64,000 bases of DNA from Foliimonas ilicis (GTDB lineage: Bacteria; Pseudomonadota; Alphaproteobacteria; Rhizobiales; Rhizobiaceae): contig NZ_JBDUUH010000005.1 of the NCBI RefSeq assembly GCF_039939195.1, positions 248,001 to 312,000 of the forward strand. The letters run 5' to 3'. The notes beneath the pieces were generated by a model, which saw only the letters and a list, made by a program, of their open reading frames with translations, did no database searches and had not been told where the DNA came from. Of this stretch, positions 51,474-60,146 are shown in pieces; position 1 is the first letter of the stretch; each line of letters opens with the position of its first letter. The position numbers and the translations under genes are program-made.

Positions 51474-53441
51474 TCAGCCCCAGTGGGCGACAGTGCGCTT
51501 TTCATAACTTTCGCGGAACTGCGCCGTGGTTTTTGGGAGGACTTCGCCCGTCTCCCAGTCCAGGATCACGGCATAGTGCCGAACCACATCAAGGGTATTT
51601 ATCTCGCCGGACAGGTATTTGCGTGCGACCTCGGCTGGATCCATCCGCGCTCGATCCTTGCGGGTTGCCCGAATGTCGGCACGACAGGCTTCGGTGGCCG
51701 CTGCGTCGATTTCATATTGGCAAAGATCGCGGTCGATTTCGAGGATCACTACGCCATAGTCGGTTTTTGCGCGTTCCAGAGAAACGTAATCGTCGATGAC
51801 GTCCTCCATCACTTTGGCGGGATCGCGCTCCAGGGGATCGCCGAAGCCGCCACCGCCAGCCGTTGGCCGTGCGAACTCATCGCCGGTATGAACGGCATGG
51901 TCGGAGAACACGGAGCCGAGCCATGTCGCCGTGTCTTCTCCGGCCCGCTTGAGCGTTAGGCCGTGCGGCATGGAAGGCAGGCCGCCTTCGACGCCCCAGA
52001 CCACGGCGCGCTCGCGGTCGCAGATATAGGACATGACGGCATTCTCCGCTTCGAGCAGCACGGAGGTCTTCTGCACGCCGACGCCGCCACGCCATTTGCC
52101 GGGGCCTGCCGAATCCTGCTTGATCTGGAACTCCGTGGTCCGTGTCGGGTTCACCCGCTCGTTGCCCTCGTTCGGCTGCGACATGAGGCCCGTGCCGAAG
52201 CAGGCGGTGGTGACGTCGGCACCATCCTTGCCATTGCGTCCGCCCCAGCCGCCGGGCAGCCATTCGTAGAACATGAAGATCGGCTTTTCGGGTTTGCGTG
52301 CATCGCGACCGCCCGCCAGCAGATATTCGAGGTTGAAAGCGCAGGCGATGGCGCGTTCGGGCATGATTTTGGACCACATTTCGAAGATCGCGTTCATGAT
52401 CTTCTCGAATGGCATCAGGAACCCGGTCACCGCGACAGGCCATTCCGCGCTAACCACGCTGTTCTTCGGCGCGGTCACCTCGATCATGCGATAAAATCCG
52501 CTGTTGAGCGGAAGATCAGGGAAAAAGGTCTTCATGCCAGCGACCACCGCCGAGAAGGTCGCGCCCGGCGCGGAATTGTACATCGAGGCAATGGTCGAAT
52601 GGCTTCCGGTGAAGTCGTAGTGGATCGTGTCGCCCTTGATCGTCATTTTGATTCGGATCGGGATCATTCCTTCGCCGGCGCCGAGATCCCGGTCGATGTA
52701 GTCGACCGTCTCCCAGGTGCCGTCGGGCAATTCGGCCAGACGCTTTCGCACGGCACGTTCGACGTAGTCCTGTACCTCCTCCATGCCACGCGTTACCTGA
52801 TCGCGCCCGTATTTCTTGACGAGCCTCAGCAGTTCGCGCTCGGCCGCCTGTGTTGCCTGCGCCTGGGAATGGATGTCCCCGATGATCGATGCCGGATCGC
52901 GCGTATTGGCGGCGATCATGTTTGCCACGTCGGAGCAGAAGCGACCGCGTTGAAAAAGGCGTATCGGCGTGATCCGCAGGCCTTCACGGAACATGTCGCG
53001 GGCCGTAACGTCGAAAGAACCGGGCACGGAGCCACCGAGATCCGACCAATGACCGTTCGACTGCGAAAAGCCGATCAGCTTGTCCTCGTCGAAAATCGGC
53101 CGGACGAGCCGAACGTCGTTGAAATGCGTTCCGCCGGCATAAGGATCGTTGATGGCATAAACGTCGCCGGGCGCCATGTCGCCTTCGAAGACGCGGATGA
53201 CGTCCTTGCAGGTGTTGTGCAGCGTGCCGACATGGACCGCGATGTCGTAATTGCCCTGGGCGACCGAATTTCCGTCGGCATCGTGCAGGGCATTGGAAAA
53301 GTCGCGATTGTAGATGACGAAGGAGTAGCAGGTACGCAGCATCTGCTCGGCCATCTGATCGACGGTGGTGATGAAGGAGTTCTTCAAAACCTCGAAAGTT
53401 ACCGGATCGAGGCCGGCGGAGGGTTCAACCATCTTTGTCAT
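51474..53441 (-). CDS. hyuB: Hydantoinase B/oxoprolinase-family protein
   Basis: A 655-residue HyuB subunit: DPVTFEVLKNSF start, YAINDPYAGGTHFNDV, HWSDLGGSVPGSF and GGVGVQKTSVLL. With HyuA it performs ATP-dependent opening of a cyclic amide such as 5-oxoproline, hydantoin, N-methylhydantoin or caprolactam. It is longer than typical HyuB (about 520-600) because of the C-terminal extension (VARKYLSGEINTLDVVRHYA, resembling acetone/acetophenone carboxylase-like tails). It follows hyuA by three bases. Confidence 0.9.
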   Translation of the reverse strand: MTKMVEPSAGLDPVTFEVLKNSFITTVDQMAEQMLRTCYSFVIYNRDFSNALHDADGNSVAQGNYDIAVHVGTLHNTCKDVIRVFEGDMAPGDVYAINDPYAGGTHFNDVRLVRPIFDEDKLIGFSQSNGHWSDLGGSVPGSFDVTARDMFREGLRITPIRLFQRGRFCSDVANMIAANTRDPASIIGDIHSQAQATQAAERELLRLVKKYGRDQVTRGMEEVQDYVERAVRKRLAELPDGTWETVDYIDRDLGAGEGMIPIRIKMTIKGDTIHYDFTGSHSTIASMYNSAPGATFSAVVAGMKTFFPDLPLNSGFYRMIEVTAPKNSVVSAEWPVAVTGFLMPFEKIMNAIFEMWSKIMPERAIACAFNLEYLLAGGRDARKPEKPIFMFYEWLPGGWGGRNGKDGADVTTACFGTGLMSQPNEGNERVNPTRTTEFQIKQDSAGPGKWRGGVGVQKTSVLLEAENAVMSYICDRERAVVWGVEGGLPSMPHGLTLKRAGEDTATWLGSVFSDHAVHTGDEFARPTAGGGGFGDPLERDPAKVMEDVIDDYVSLERAKTDYGVVILEIDRDLCQYEIDAAATEACRADIRATRKDRARMDPAEVARKYLSGEINTLDVVRHYAVILDWETGEVLPKTTAQFRESYEKRTVAHWG

Positions 53442-53444
53442 GTC

Positions 53445-55472
53445 TCAGCCTTTCGTTCCAATGAGGATGTTGAGGAAACCGTCGACGGTCGCACTCATTC
53501 CCGGCGGAACCACTGTGGTGGAATCGAACTGTTCGACGATTGCGGGACCGGCAAAGGCCGCGCCCGCGCTCAGCCGCTCACGCTCATAGACCGCGGCATC
53601 ATGGGCAACGCCGTCAAACCAGACGCTGCGGCGCCCAACCGGTTCGGGCTTGTGAGGCGAAACGTCGTATTTCGGTATCTCGGCTTTCGGAACAATGCCA
53701 ACCGCCTTCACTGCAATGCGGAAGATGGAGACGGGCGCTTCTTCGCGACGGTAGTTGAACTCGCGCTCGTGCTCGTTGTGGAATGCCTCGATCAGAGAGC
53801 AGATGCTGTCGATCTGCGCGGGCGCAGAGACGGCAAGCGAACGCCACTGGCCCTGATACATCATCTCGACCGTGCGCTGCAGCGCCATGTCTTCCTGCGC
53901 CACGCCCTCATGGGCAAGGCGCTCGACGGCCTGTTCCTCCATTCGGACGAAGGCCTTCTGCATCTCGGCAGGTGAAACGGTTGAAGCGTCGGCCATGAAG
54001 CTTTCCGAGAAATCGTGCTGCACGTCGACGAGAAGACAGCCAAGCGCGGAGGTGACGCCCGGATTGAGCGGAACGATTACGGTCGGGATCGACAGTTCCT
54101 TGGCAACTGCAGCGCCATGCAAGGCACCAGCACCGCCGAAGGCGACGAGCGCGAAGTCGCGCGGATCATAGCCGCGGCTGATGGAAAGCAGTCGGACAGC
54201 ATTGGCCATATTGGCGTTGGCCACGGCGATGATCGCCTCGGCTGCCTTGTGCGGTTCCATGCCGAAAGGAGTTGCCACGGTTTCCTGCACGGCCTCCGTC
54301 GCGAGGGCAGGGTCAAGCGTGATTTTGCCACCGGCAAGGCTGGTGCCGAGACGGCCAAGCATGACGTTGGCGTCGGTGTTCGTGGCCGTGCGGTTGCCGT
54401 TCTTGTAACAGGCGGGGCCAGGATAGGCACCGGCCGATTGTGGTCCATTGCGCAGGCTGCCGCCTTCGTCCTGCCAGGCGAGTGACCCGCCGCCCGCACC
54501 GATCGTCAGCACCTCGATCGAGGGGAAGCGGATCGGGTAACCATATTCGATGTACCAGTCCTTCGTAATGCGCGATTCGCCGTTCCAGGCGAGTGAAACG
54601 TCGGTGCTCGTGCCGCCCATATCGAAGCCGATCGAGTTGGGGAAACCGCAGAGATTACCGATGAAGCGGCTGGCGATCGCGCCTGCGGCAATGCCCGACC
54701 CGGCAAGCCGGGCGGAAAAATCCTTGACGCTTGCGGGTGTCATGACGCCGCCGCCCGAATGGAGCAGCAGCAGGTCGCGCTTGTAACCTGCAGCGGCAAG
54801 CTTTTCGCCCAAACGCGAGACATAATCGACCACGACCGGCGCGCAGACGGCGTTCGCCATTGTGGTAGAAAAGCGTTCGTGCTCAAAGATTTCCGGCATC
54901 ACCTCGGACGAGACCGAGACCGGCACGTCGGGCATGACTTCCTTGAGGATATCGCGCATGCGGCGTTCGTTGGCGCCGTTGACGTAAGAGTTCATGAAGC
55001 AGACGGCGATGGACTTGACCTCGCGCTTTTTCAGCACGTCGGCCGCACGGCGGGCGTCTGCCTCGTTCAGCGTTTCGAGGATCGTACCTTCCGCATCGAT
55101 CCGTTCCCGAACGGTCAGCCGATCGCGACGCGGGATGTATGGTTTGGCGACGTCCTTGTAGGTGTCCCAGAGGTCTTCCTTGTTGGCACGGCGGATTTCG
55201 ACGACGTCACGAAACCCTTCGGTGCAGACCATGGCGGTGCGCGGCAGGCGGCGGGTAATCAGCGCATTGGTCGCGACCGTGGTGCCATGCGAGAACATCG
55301 TCACCTCCGACAGGTCGATGCGGCCTTGTTCCACACCATTCATGATTGCCTGCATAGGATCGTCGGGGGTGGACGCGGTCTTTTCGATGCGGATCGCGCC
55401 GCTGTCTTCGTCCATGATGCAAATGTCGGTAAAGGTTCCCCCGACATCTACGGCAACTCTGGTTCTGCTCAT
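53445..55472 (-). CDS. hyuA: Hydantoinase A/oxoprolinase-family protein
   Basis: A 675-residue HyuA subunit with the ASKHA ATP-binding start VAVDVGGTFTDICI, HGTTVATNALI, DMGGTSTDVSL and LVAFGGAGALHG. It phosphorylates or activates the amide carbonyl for its partner HyuB. ATG 55472 follows GAAGGAAACATT; the first 12 residues of a longer start are unlikely. The AraC regulator is encoded directly upstream on the same strand. Confidence 0.92.
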   Translation of the reverse strand: MSRTRVAVDVGGTFTDICIMDEDSGAIRIEKTASTPDDPMQAIMNGVEQGRIDLSEVTMFSHGTTVATNALITRRLPRTAMVCTEGFRDVVEIRRANKEDLWDTYKDVAKPYIPRRDRLTVRERIDAEGTILETLNEADARRAADVLKKREVKSIAVCFMNSYVNGANERRMRDILKEVMPDVPVSVSSEVMPEIFEHERFSTTMANAVCAPVVVDYVSRLGEKLAAAGYKRDLLLLHSGGGVMTPASVKDFSARLAGSGIAAGAIASRFIGNLCGFPNSIGFDMGGTSTDVSLAWNGESRITKDWYIEYGYPIRFPSIEVLTIGAGGGSLAWQDEGGSLRNGPQSAGAYPGPACYKNGNRTATNTDANVMLGRLGTSLAGGKITLDPALATEAVQETVATPFGMEPHKAAEAIIAVANANMANAVRLLSISRGYDPRDFALVAFGGAGALHGAAVAKELSIPTVIVPLNPGVTSALGCLLVDVQHDFSESFMADASTVSPAEMQKAFVRMEEQAVERLAHEGVAQEDMALQRTVEMMYQGQWRSLAVSAPAQIDSICSLIEAFHNEHEREFNYRREEAPVSIFRIAVKAVGIVPKAEIPKYDVSPHKPEPVGRRSVWFDGVAHDAAVYERERLSAGAAFAGPAIVEQFDSTTVVPPGMSATVDGFLNILIGTKG

Positions 55473-55584
55473 AATGTTTCCTTCGCAGGCTTGAAATGTT
55501 TCGGGCATGACCCGTCAGTCGCCGCCCCGGCGGGAACGGCGTTAATAAAATTCGATCGGGAAAGCGGCTAAGATGCCGCGCGCT

Positions 55585-56565
55585 TTAGTGTCGTCCGCGT
55601 AAGGTCGACGGGCGTCCTGCCCGGATGGCCGCCTCACGGCGGGTATCGGTGGGCGCGCAACCGAAACGCGACCGGTAGTGCTTGCAGAATTGCGACTGGT
55701 CGGCAAAACCCCAGCGATAGGCGATTTCGGCGATGCTGCTGGAGTTGGTCAACAGCATCAATTCCTCCGCGCAGCGGTCAAGGCGATTATCCCGGATAAA
55801 GCCGTTGATCGATTTGTTGCTGTCCTGGAAAAGTCCCTGCAGATAGCGCAGGGAAATTCCGCAGGCATCTGCCACGGCCTGTGGTCCAAGATCGAAACTC
55901 TTCAGATTGTCGCGGATATACTGCTCGGCACGGTGTAGATGACCAGCCCGGATCGGCGAGATGCTGCTGTCGAGCACGCGGTCATCGCTGACGATAGACA
56001 GGCACAACATTTCCAGAATGTGCCGGCCCGCCATCTCGCATGCGGCTTCACCGATATTGTCGGCATGGCCGATCGTGGTGCGGACCGTATCGATAAAGAG
56101 CGCGGCCACGCCTTGTGTGGCATCGAAGCTGAGTGCGCTGAGCCGCTCGGCCGATCCTATCCGCGCCCGCACGCTCGACGATGGCACCTTGAGAACCCAA
56201 AGCGCGTTCGGCTTGCCGTGCCAGAATTCGTAAGGGGCATCGCCGCGTTCGAGGAGGAAGCCGCCCGGCGCGCATTTCACGGTGCGCGACCCTTGTGAGA
56301 AATTCACCTCCGACATTTCCGGAATGGTGATAAGAAGACTTGCATCGCGTTCGTTGAGGAAATGGCGGCGGTGCCGGCGATAGCTGACGGCGTTGCAGCG
56401 CATTTTCGAAACGCTGACGGGGCCTAGCGAGAAGATTTCGAGCGACCCGGAAAATTCTCGACGATTTTGATATTCCGTGTCGAGCGGAAAATAAGCTTCG
56501 GTCACTGCGGCCTGCCAGGCGTCTCCGCCCGTGGGGCCGCCGATCGTATCGACGACGTATTTCAT
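55585..56565 (-). CDS. AraC-family transcriptional regulator
   Basis: A 326-residue protein with an N-terminal AraC-binding-like domain (residues 1-200) and a C-terminal double helix-turn-helix (about 215-315: LGPQAVADACGISLRYLQGLF and SIAEIAYRWGFADQSQFCKHYRSRFG, quoted in part). The AraC/NimO-like layout suggests an activator. It is on the same strand upstream of hyuAB, which it probably activates; it could also act on the divergent 349-base gap toward the GntR gene. Confidence 0.9.
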   Translation of the reverse strand: MKYVVDTIGGPTGGDAWQAAVTEAYFPLDTEYQNRREFSGSLEIFSLGPVSVSKMRCNAVSYRRHRRHFLNERDASLLITIPEMSEVNFSQGSRTVKCAPGGFLLERGDAPYEFWHGKPNALWVLKVPSSSVRARIGSAERLSALSFDATQGVAALFIDTVRTTIGHADNIGEAACEMAGRHILEMLCLSIVSDDRVLDSSISPIRAGHLHRAEQYIRDNLKSFDLGPQAVADACGISLRYLQGLFQDSNKSINGFIRDNRLDRCAEELMLLTNSSSIAEIAYRWGFADQSQFCKHYRSRFGCAPTDTRREAAIRAGRPSTLRGRH

Positions 56566-56914
56566 TCCCCGACCTTTCTATTTGGTCCCCGGTTTTCCCG
56601 GTGTTTTTTGCAGAGTACAGGAAATCGACGGCGCGTATTGTTCAAAAACGAATAAATTTATGTTGCTAGTAAGTCTGGTACGCGAACGCCAAGACGCTTG
56701 AATCGTCGGACTGAAAACTCAGATCAGCGTGTGCGGCAGCCCTGAAAAGCGGCAAGCGGAATTTATATGCGACCGGAAATTTGGGTGATCAGCATCAGCG
56801 TCGATGATCTGAACGCAATGCTGAAGTTTGATACGGCGGCGCGGCTATTGGCATGCCGTAATACCGTATGCCATAGTGTCTTCCCGGGGCGGGGTGTTTC
56901 GAAAGGTGTGACGG
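56566..56914. other. 349-base divergent intergenic region between araC and gntR
   Basis: No convincing gene. A 61-codon frame at 56767-56952 runs into the GntR gene in another frame and has no ribosome site. The AT-rich stretch around 56635-56670 probably holds a promoter. The GntR operator candidate is at 56849-56873. Confidence 0.6.
56849..56873. promoter_or_regulatory. GntR operator candidate (autoregulatory)
   Basis: A 25-base imperfect dyad with outer arms tggcat (56849-56854) and atgcca (56868-56873); inside it TGGCATGCCG and, on the other strand, TGGCATACGG resemble the FCD-GntR core TGGnATnCCA. It lies 42 bases before the GntR start. Confidence 0.6.
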
Positions 56915-57607
56915 ATGAGTATCAATTTGTCTGGAGAAGCGATCAAGGTTGAACGCCCTGCGAAAACCCTTCGCGAACTGACGCTGGACAAAATGCGCGA
57001 AGCTATTCTGAACGGTTATTTTCGACCGGGAGATCGCCTCGTGGAGCGCGATCTTTGCGGGCAACTCGGTGTCAGCCGCACCATAGTAAGAGAGGTGCTT
57101 CGCCATCTCGAATCGGAAGGTCTTGTCGCCAATCTGGCGAACAAGGGACCGATCGTGGCCACACTCAATTGGGACGAAGCCAAACAGATTTATGAAATCC
57201 GCGGTGCGCTTGAAGGAATGGCCGCGCGCCTCTGCGCCGAACAAAAAAATTCCGGGACTGCCGACGCCTTGGAAGCCCTGCTTCAGAATATACGTGCCGG
57301 CTACCGGGCAAAAGACATGGCAGCGGTTCTCCAGAATACGACAGCTTTCTATCAGACCCTCTTTGGCAGTGTAGGCCGCAAGGTCGCATGGGGTGTCGTC
57401 AGCCTGCTTACCGTGCGCATAAACCATTTGCGTTCCATGACGATCAAAACCGAGAACCGCGATGTGGAAGGGCCGGCGCAGATGCAGCGCATAGTCGATG
57501 CAATTCGTGCTGGCGATGGGGCCGCAGCGCATAAGGCCGCTATCGACCATGTGACGAGGGCCGCCACAATCGCTGAATCCCTGCTTTCCGAAGACCAGAA
57601 GCCCTGA
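56915..57607 (+). CDS. GntR-family transcriptional regulator, FCD subfamily
   Basis: A 230-residue protein with an N-terminal winged helix (residues 13-75, DLCGQLGVSRTIVREVLRHLES) and an FCD effector domain. It precedes the AA_synth/hydrolase/monooxygenase operon on the same strand by 159 bases. Matching dyads before its own gene and before that operon indicate that it is the local repressor. ATG 56915 is preceded by AAAGG at a slightly long distance. Confidence 0.92.
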   Translation: MSINLSGEAIKVERPAKTLRELTLDKMREAILNGYFRPGDRLVERDLCGQLGVSRTIVREVLRHLESEGLVANLANKGPIVATLNWDEAKQIYEIRGALEGMAARLCAEQKNSGTADALEALLQNIRAGYRAKDMAAVLQNTTAFYQTLFGSVGRKVAWGVVSLLTVRINHLRSMTIKTENRDVEGPAQMQRIVDAIRAGDGAAAHKAAIDHVTRAATIAESLLSEDQKP

Positions 57608-57720
57608 TCTTCAATCTCCCGGCTAAAATTTCGACACGCTGATTAATCCGCGAGGCGGCGGCTTGGTATCAAAAAATGCGCTGCCTAATGGCTGTCGCAA
57701 ATCCGGCGCTTGACTCTGCA

Positions 57721-57742
57721 ATATTATGGCATACCATAATAT
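57721..57742. promoter_or_regulatory. GntR operator over the operon promoter
   Basis: atattatgg-cata-ccataatat: perfect 9-base arms around 4 bases, containing TGGCATACCA. It lies 24 bases before the start of the AA_synth gene and overlaps the probable -10 region; ttgact at about 57711 could be the -35. The same core occurs at 56849-56873. Confidence 0.7.
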
Positions 57743-57766
57743 GAAATGTACAAAGAGTGAGCGATT

Positions 57767-58369
57767 ATGACGATCCAAATCCGCAAGACATTGCTTCAGG
57801 TCGAGACCACATTGATCGAAGGCGGGCGTCAGGTGCCAGCGCCCTTGAAGCTTTTCTCCGCATTTGCCGTGGTCAAGAATCCTTGGGCAGGACGGGGTTT
57901 CGTTGAAAACCTGAAGCCGGAAATTCATGCCGCGGCACCGGTTCTGGGTGAACTGCTCACCAAAATGATCATCGACGCGGTTGGCTCAGGCGCACAGGTC
58001 GAAGCCTATGGGAAATCGGCTGTCGTCGGCCTTGACGGTGAGATCGAGCATGCTTCAGCGCTGATCCACACGCTGCGTTTCGGAAATCATTATCGCACGG
58101 CGGTCGGCGCGAAATCCTATCTGGCATTCTGTAATACGCGCGGTCCGGCGAATGCGCCGATCATGATCCCGCTCATGGACAAGAATGATGAAGGCCGCCG
58201 CTCTCATTATCTGACGATACAGACTGCCATTCCAGATGCACCTGCGGCGGATGAGATCGTCGTGGCGCTCGGCGCTTCAGTCGGCGGCAGGCCGCATCAC
58301 CGTATCGGCGACCGCTATCAGGACCTTGAGGATCTCGGCCTGAACGTTTCCAATCCGGCCGGCGTGTAA
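57767..58369 (+). CDS. Amino acid synthesis family protein (AA_synth, formerly DUF1185)
   Basis: A 200-residue protein of the AA_synth family, with VVKNPWAGRGFVENL, GLDGEIEHASALIHTLRFGNHYR (in part), SHYLTIQTAIPDAPAADEI and GGRPHHRIGDRYQDL. The biochemical role of the family is not established, despite its name. It occurs repeatedly beside luciferase-like monooxygenases and amide hydrolases, so it may be an amide or amino-acid releasing enzyme. First gene of the GntR-controlled operon. Confidence 0.88.
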   Translation: MTIQIRKTLLQVETTLIEGGRQVPAPLKLFSAFAVVKNPWAGRGFVENLKPEIHAAAPVLGELLTKMIIDAVGSGAQVEAYGKSAVVGLDGEIEHASALIHTLRFGNHYRTAVGAKSYLAFCNTRGPANAPIMIPLMDKNDEGRRSHYLTIQTAIPDAPAADEIVVALGASVGGRPHHRIGDRYQDLEDLGLNVSNPAGV

Positions 58370-58380
58370 AGGCTTTCGCT

Positions 58381-59214
58381 ATGCATGCAGGCGAAATCAA
58401 GATTGTGGAAAGTGGGGGCTTCAAGCCTGACCGTCGCTTGACGGCCAGCGGAACAGCTTACTTCGAATCCGGTTTCGGGGAGCCGCTCATACTCATTCAT
58501 GGGGTGGGTATGCGATTGGAGGCGTGGGGGCCTCAAATCGCTTCGCTGTCTTCGAAAAACCGCGTCATTGCGGTCGATATGCCGGGGCATGGTGAAAGCA
58601 AAAAACTCCCCACCGGCAGCCGTCTTGAAGATTTCGTAAGCTGGTTTTCCGTTTTTCTCGATGATCTGAATATTGAAAAGGCCAATGTCGCGGGCCATTC
58701 GATGGGCGCCCTGATCGCCGGTGGTGCTGCTGCCACTATGGGCGATCGCATTGCTCGCATTGCCTATCTCAACGGGGTCTATCGGCGCGACCCGGCGGCA
58801 AAGGCCGCAGTCCTGGCGCGTGCGGCTGCTATTCCTGTAAAAGGCGTCGATACGGAGGGGCCGCTCGAGCGTTGGTTCGGCGATGATGCGCACAGTGTCG
58901 TTGCCCGCGAGCTGACCCGTGAATGGCTGGGTTCGGTCGACCCGGAAGGCTATGCGACCGCTTACTCTGCCTTCGCCAATGGCGACAAAACCTATGCGGA
59001 TCGCTGGCCGGATGTGACCGCACCGGCACTTTTCCTGACCGGCTCGGACGACCCGAACTCGACGCCGCTGATGGCTAAAGAGATGGCTGCGGCTGCGCCT
59101 AATGGTTGGGCGTGCATTGTCGAGGGCCAGAGGCACATGGTCAATCTGACTGCGCCGGAAACCGTCAACGAACTGATGATCCAATGGCTGAGAATCCGGG
59201 AGGAGCCGGCATGA
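58381..59214 (+). CDS. Alpha/beta hydrolase (RutD/enol-lactonase-like)
   Basis: A 277-residue alpha/beta hydrolase: oxyanion loop HGVGM (40-44), nucleophile GHSMGA with Ser107, Asp in TGSDDPN and His in GQRHMV. The size and position beside flavin reductase and monooxygenase genes recall RutD of pyrimidine degradation or lactone-opening enzymes of ring cleavage. It overlaps the flavin reductase gene by 4 bases. Confidence 0.9.
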   Translation: MHAGEIKIVESGGFKPDRRLTASGTAYFESGFGEPLILIHGVGMRLEAWGPQIASLSSKNRVIAVDMPGHGESKKLPTGSRLEDFVSWFSVFLDDLNIEKANVAGHSMGALIAGGAAATMGDRIARIAYLNGVYRRDPAAKAAVLARAAAIPVKGVDTEGPLERWFGDDAHSVVARELTREWLGSVDPEGYATAYSAFANGDKTYADRWPDVTAPALFLTGSDDPNSTPLMAKEMAAAAPNGWACIVEGQRHMVNLTAPETVNELMIQWLRIREEPA

Positions 59215-60146
59215 CAAAAGCGGCGATAGACCCGCGAGCCTTGCGTGATGCGTTTGGTGCATTTCCTACGGGCGTGACGGTTGTGACGACGCGTGACGGG
59301 GAAGGAAGCCCCGTCGGATTTACGGCCAATTCTTTCACCTCCGTTTCGCTCGATCCGCCATTGCTGCTGGTATGTCTGGCCAAAACATCGCGCAATTTTG
59401 CAACGATGACCGAAGCGCCGAGATTTGCGATAAACATTCTGTCTGAAACGCAGAAGGACGTGTCGAATACGTTTGCAAGACCGGTCGAGGACAGGTTCGC
59501 CGCCGTGGATTGGTCCGATGCGCCAGATGGTTCGCCGGTTTTCAGCAAGGTAGCCGCGTGGTTCGAATGTTCGATGGAGGAGGTGATCGAGGCGGGCGAT
59601 CACGTCATCCTGCTCGGACGTGTCGAGGCGTTCGCCAATGCCGGTCTGAACGGCTTGGGTTATGCACGCGGCGGCTATTTCATTCCCACACTCACCGGAA
59701 AGGCGGTTTCGGCTGCCGCAGAAGGCAATATCGAACTGGGTGCCGTGCTTGAGCGCCAGGGCGAGGTTTTCCTGGTTGGTGATGACAAGCTTTCCTTGCC
59801 TGCATGTCAGATCGAGGACGGCAATCCAACGGAAGCTCTGCAGAAATACCTTCAGGATCTGACCGGATTGCCGGTCGCCGTGGGCTTTCTCTATTCCGTC
59901 TACGAAGGCAAGGGTGACGGGCTTCAACACATCATATATCGCGCCGTTGCTGGAGACGGCGAGCCAAGGAGCGGGCACTTCATGAAGCCTGAAGATGTTC
60001 CCGCATCAAAACTTACGACATCGGCGACGGCTGACATCCTCAACAGGTTCGGTCTGGAAAGCTCGATCGGAAATTTCGGCGTCTATTTCGGTGACGACAT
60101 GTCCGGCAAGGTTCATTCGATTTCCACGAGGGGCGCTGCCTTATGA
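59211..60146 (+). CDS. Flavin reductase with long C-terminal extension
   Basis: A 311-residue protein. Residues 1-165 are a flavin reductase-like domain (FGAFPTGVTVVTT, FTANSFTSVSLDPPLLLVC, AINILSETQKD, GDHVILLGRVEAF). It supplies reduced flavin to the monooxygenase encoded next. Stand-alone reductases end there; here about 145 more residues (QGEVFLVGDDKLSLP onward) form an extra domain I do not recognise, possibly Nudix-like but lacking a Nudix box. ATG 59211 overlaps the hydrolase stop, and its own stop overlaps the monooxygenase start by 4 bases. Confidence 0.88.
   Translation: MTKAAIDPRALRDAFGAFPTGVTVVTTRDGEGSPVGFTANSFTSVSLDPPLLLVCLAKTSRNFATMTEAPRFAINILSETQKDVSNTFARPVEDRFAAVDWSDAPDGSPVFSKVAAWFECSMEEVIEAGDHVILLGRVEAFANAGLNGLGYARGGYFIPTLTGKAVSAAAEGNIELGAVLERQGEVFLVGDDKLSLPACQIEDGNPTEALQKYLQDLTGLPVAVGFLYSVYEGKGDGLQHIIYRAVAGDGEPRSGHFMKPEDVPASKLTTSATADILNRFGLESSIGNFGVYFGDDMSGKVHSISTRGAAL

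Noticed and set aside
51963..53975. 670-codon open frame on the plus strand
   Set aside because: It is antisense to hyuB and the end of hyuA, which have clear family motifs; the translation shows no recognisable domain and biased composition typical of a GC-rich shadow frame.
56767..56952. Small 61-codon frame before the GntR gene
   Set aside because: No ribosome site, contains the operator dyad, and overlaps the GntR start in another frame.
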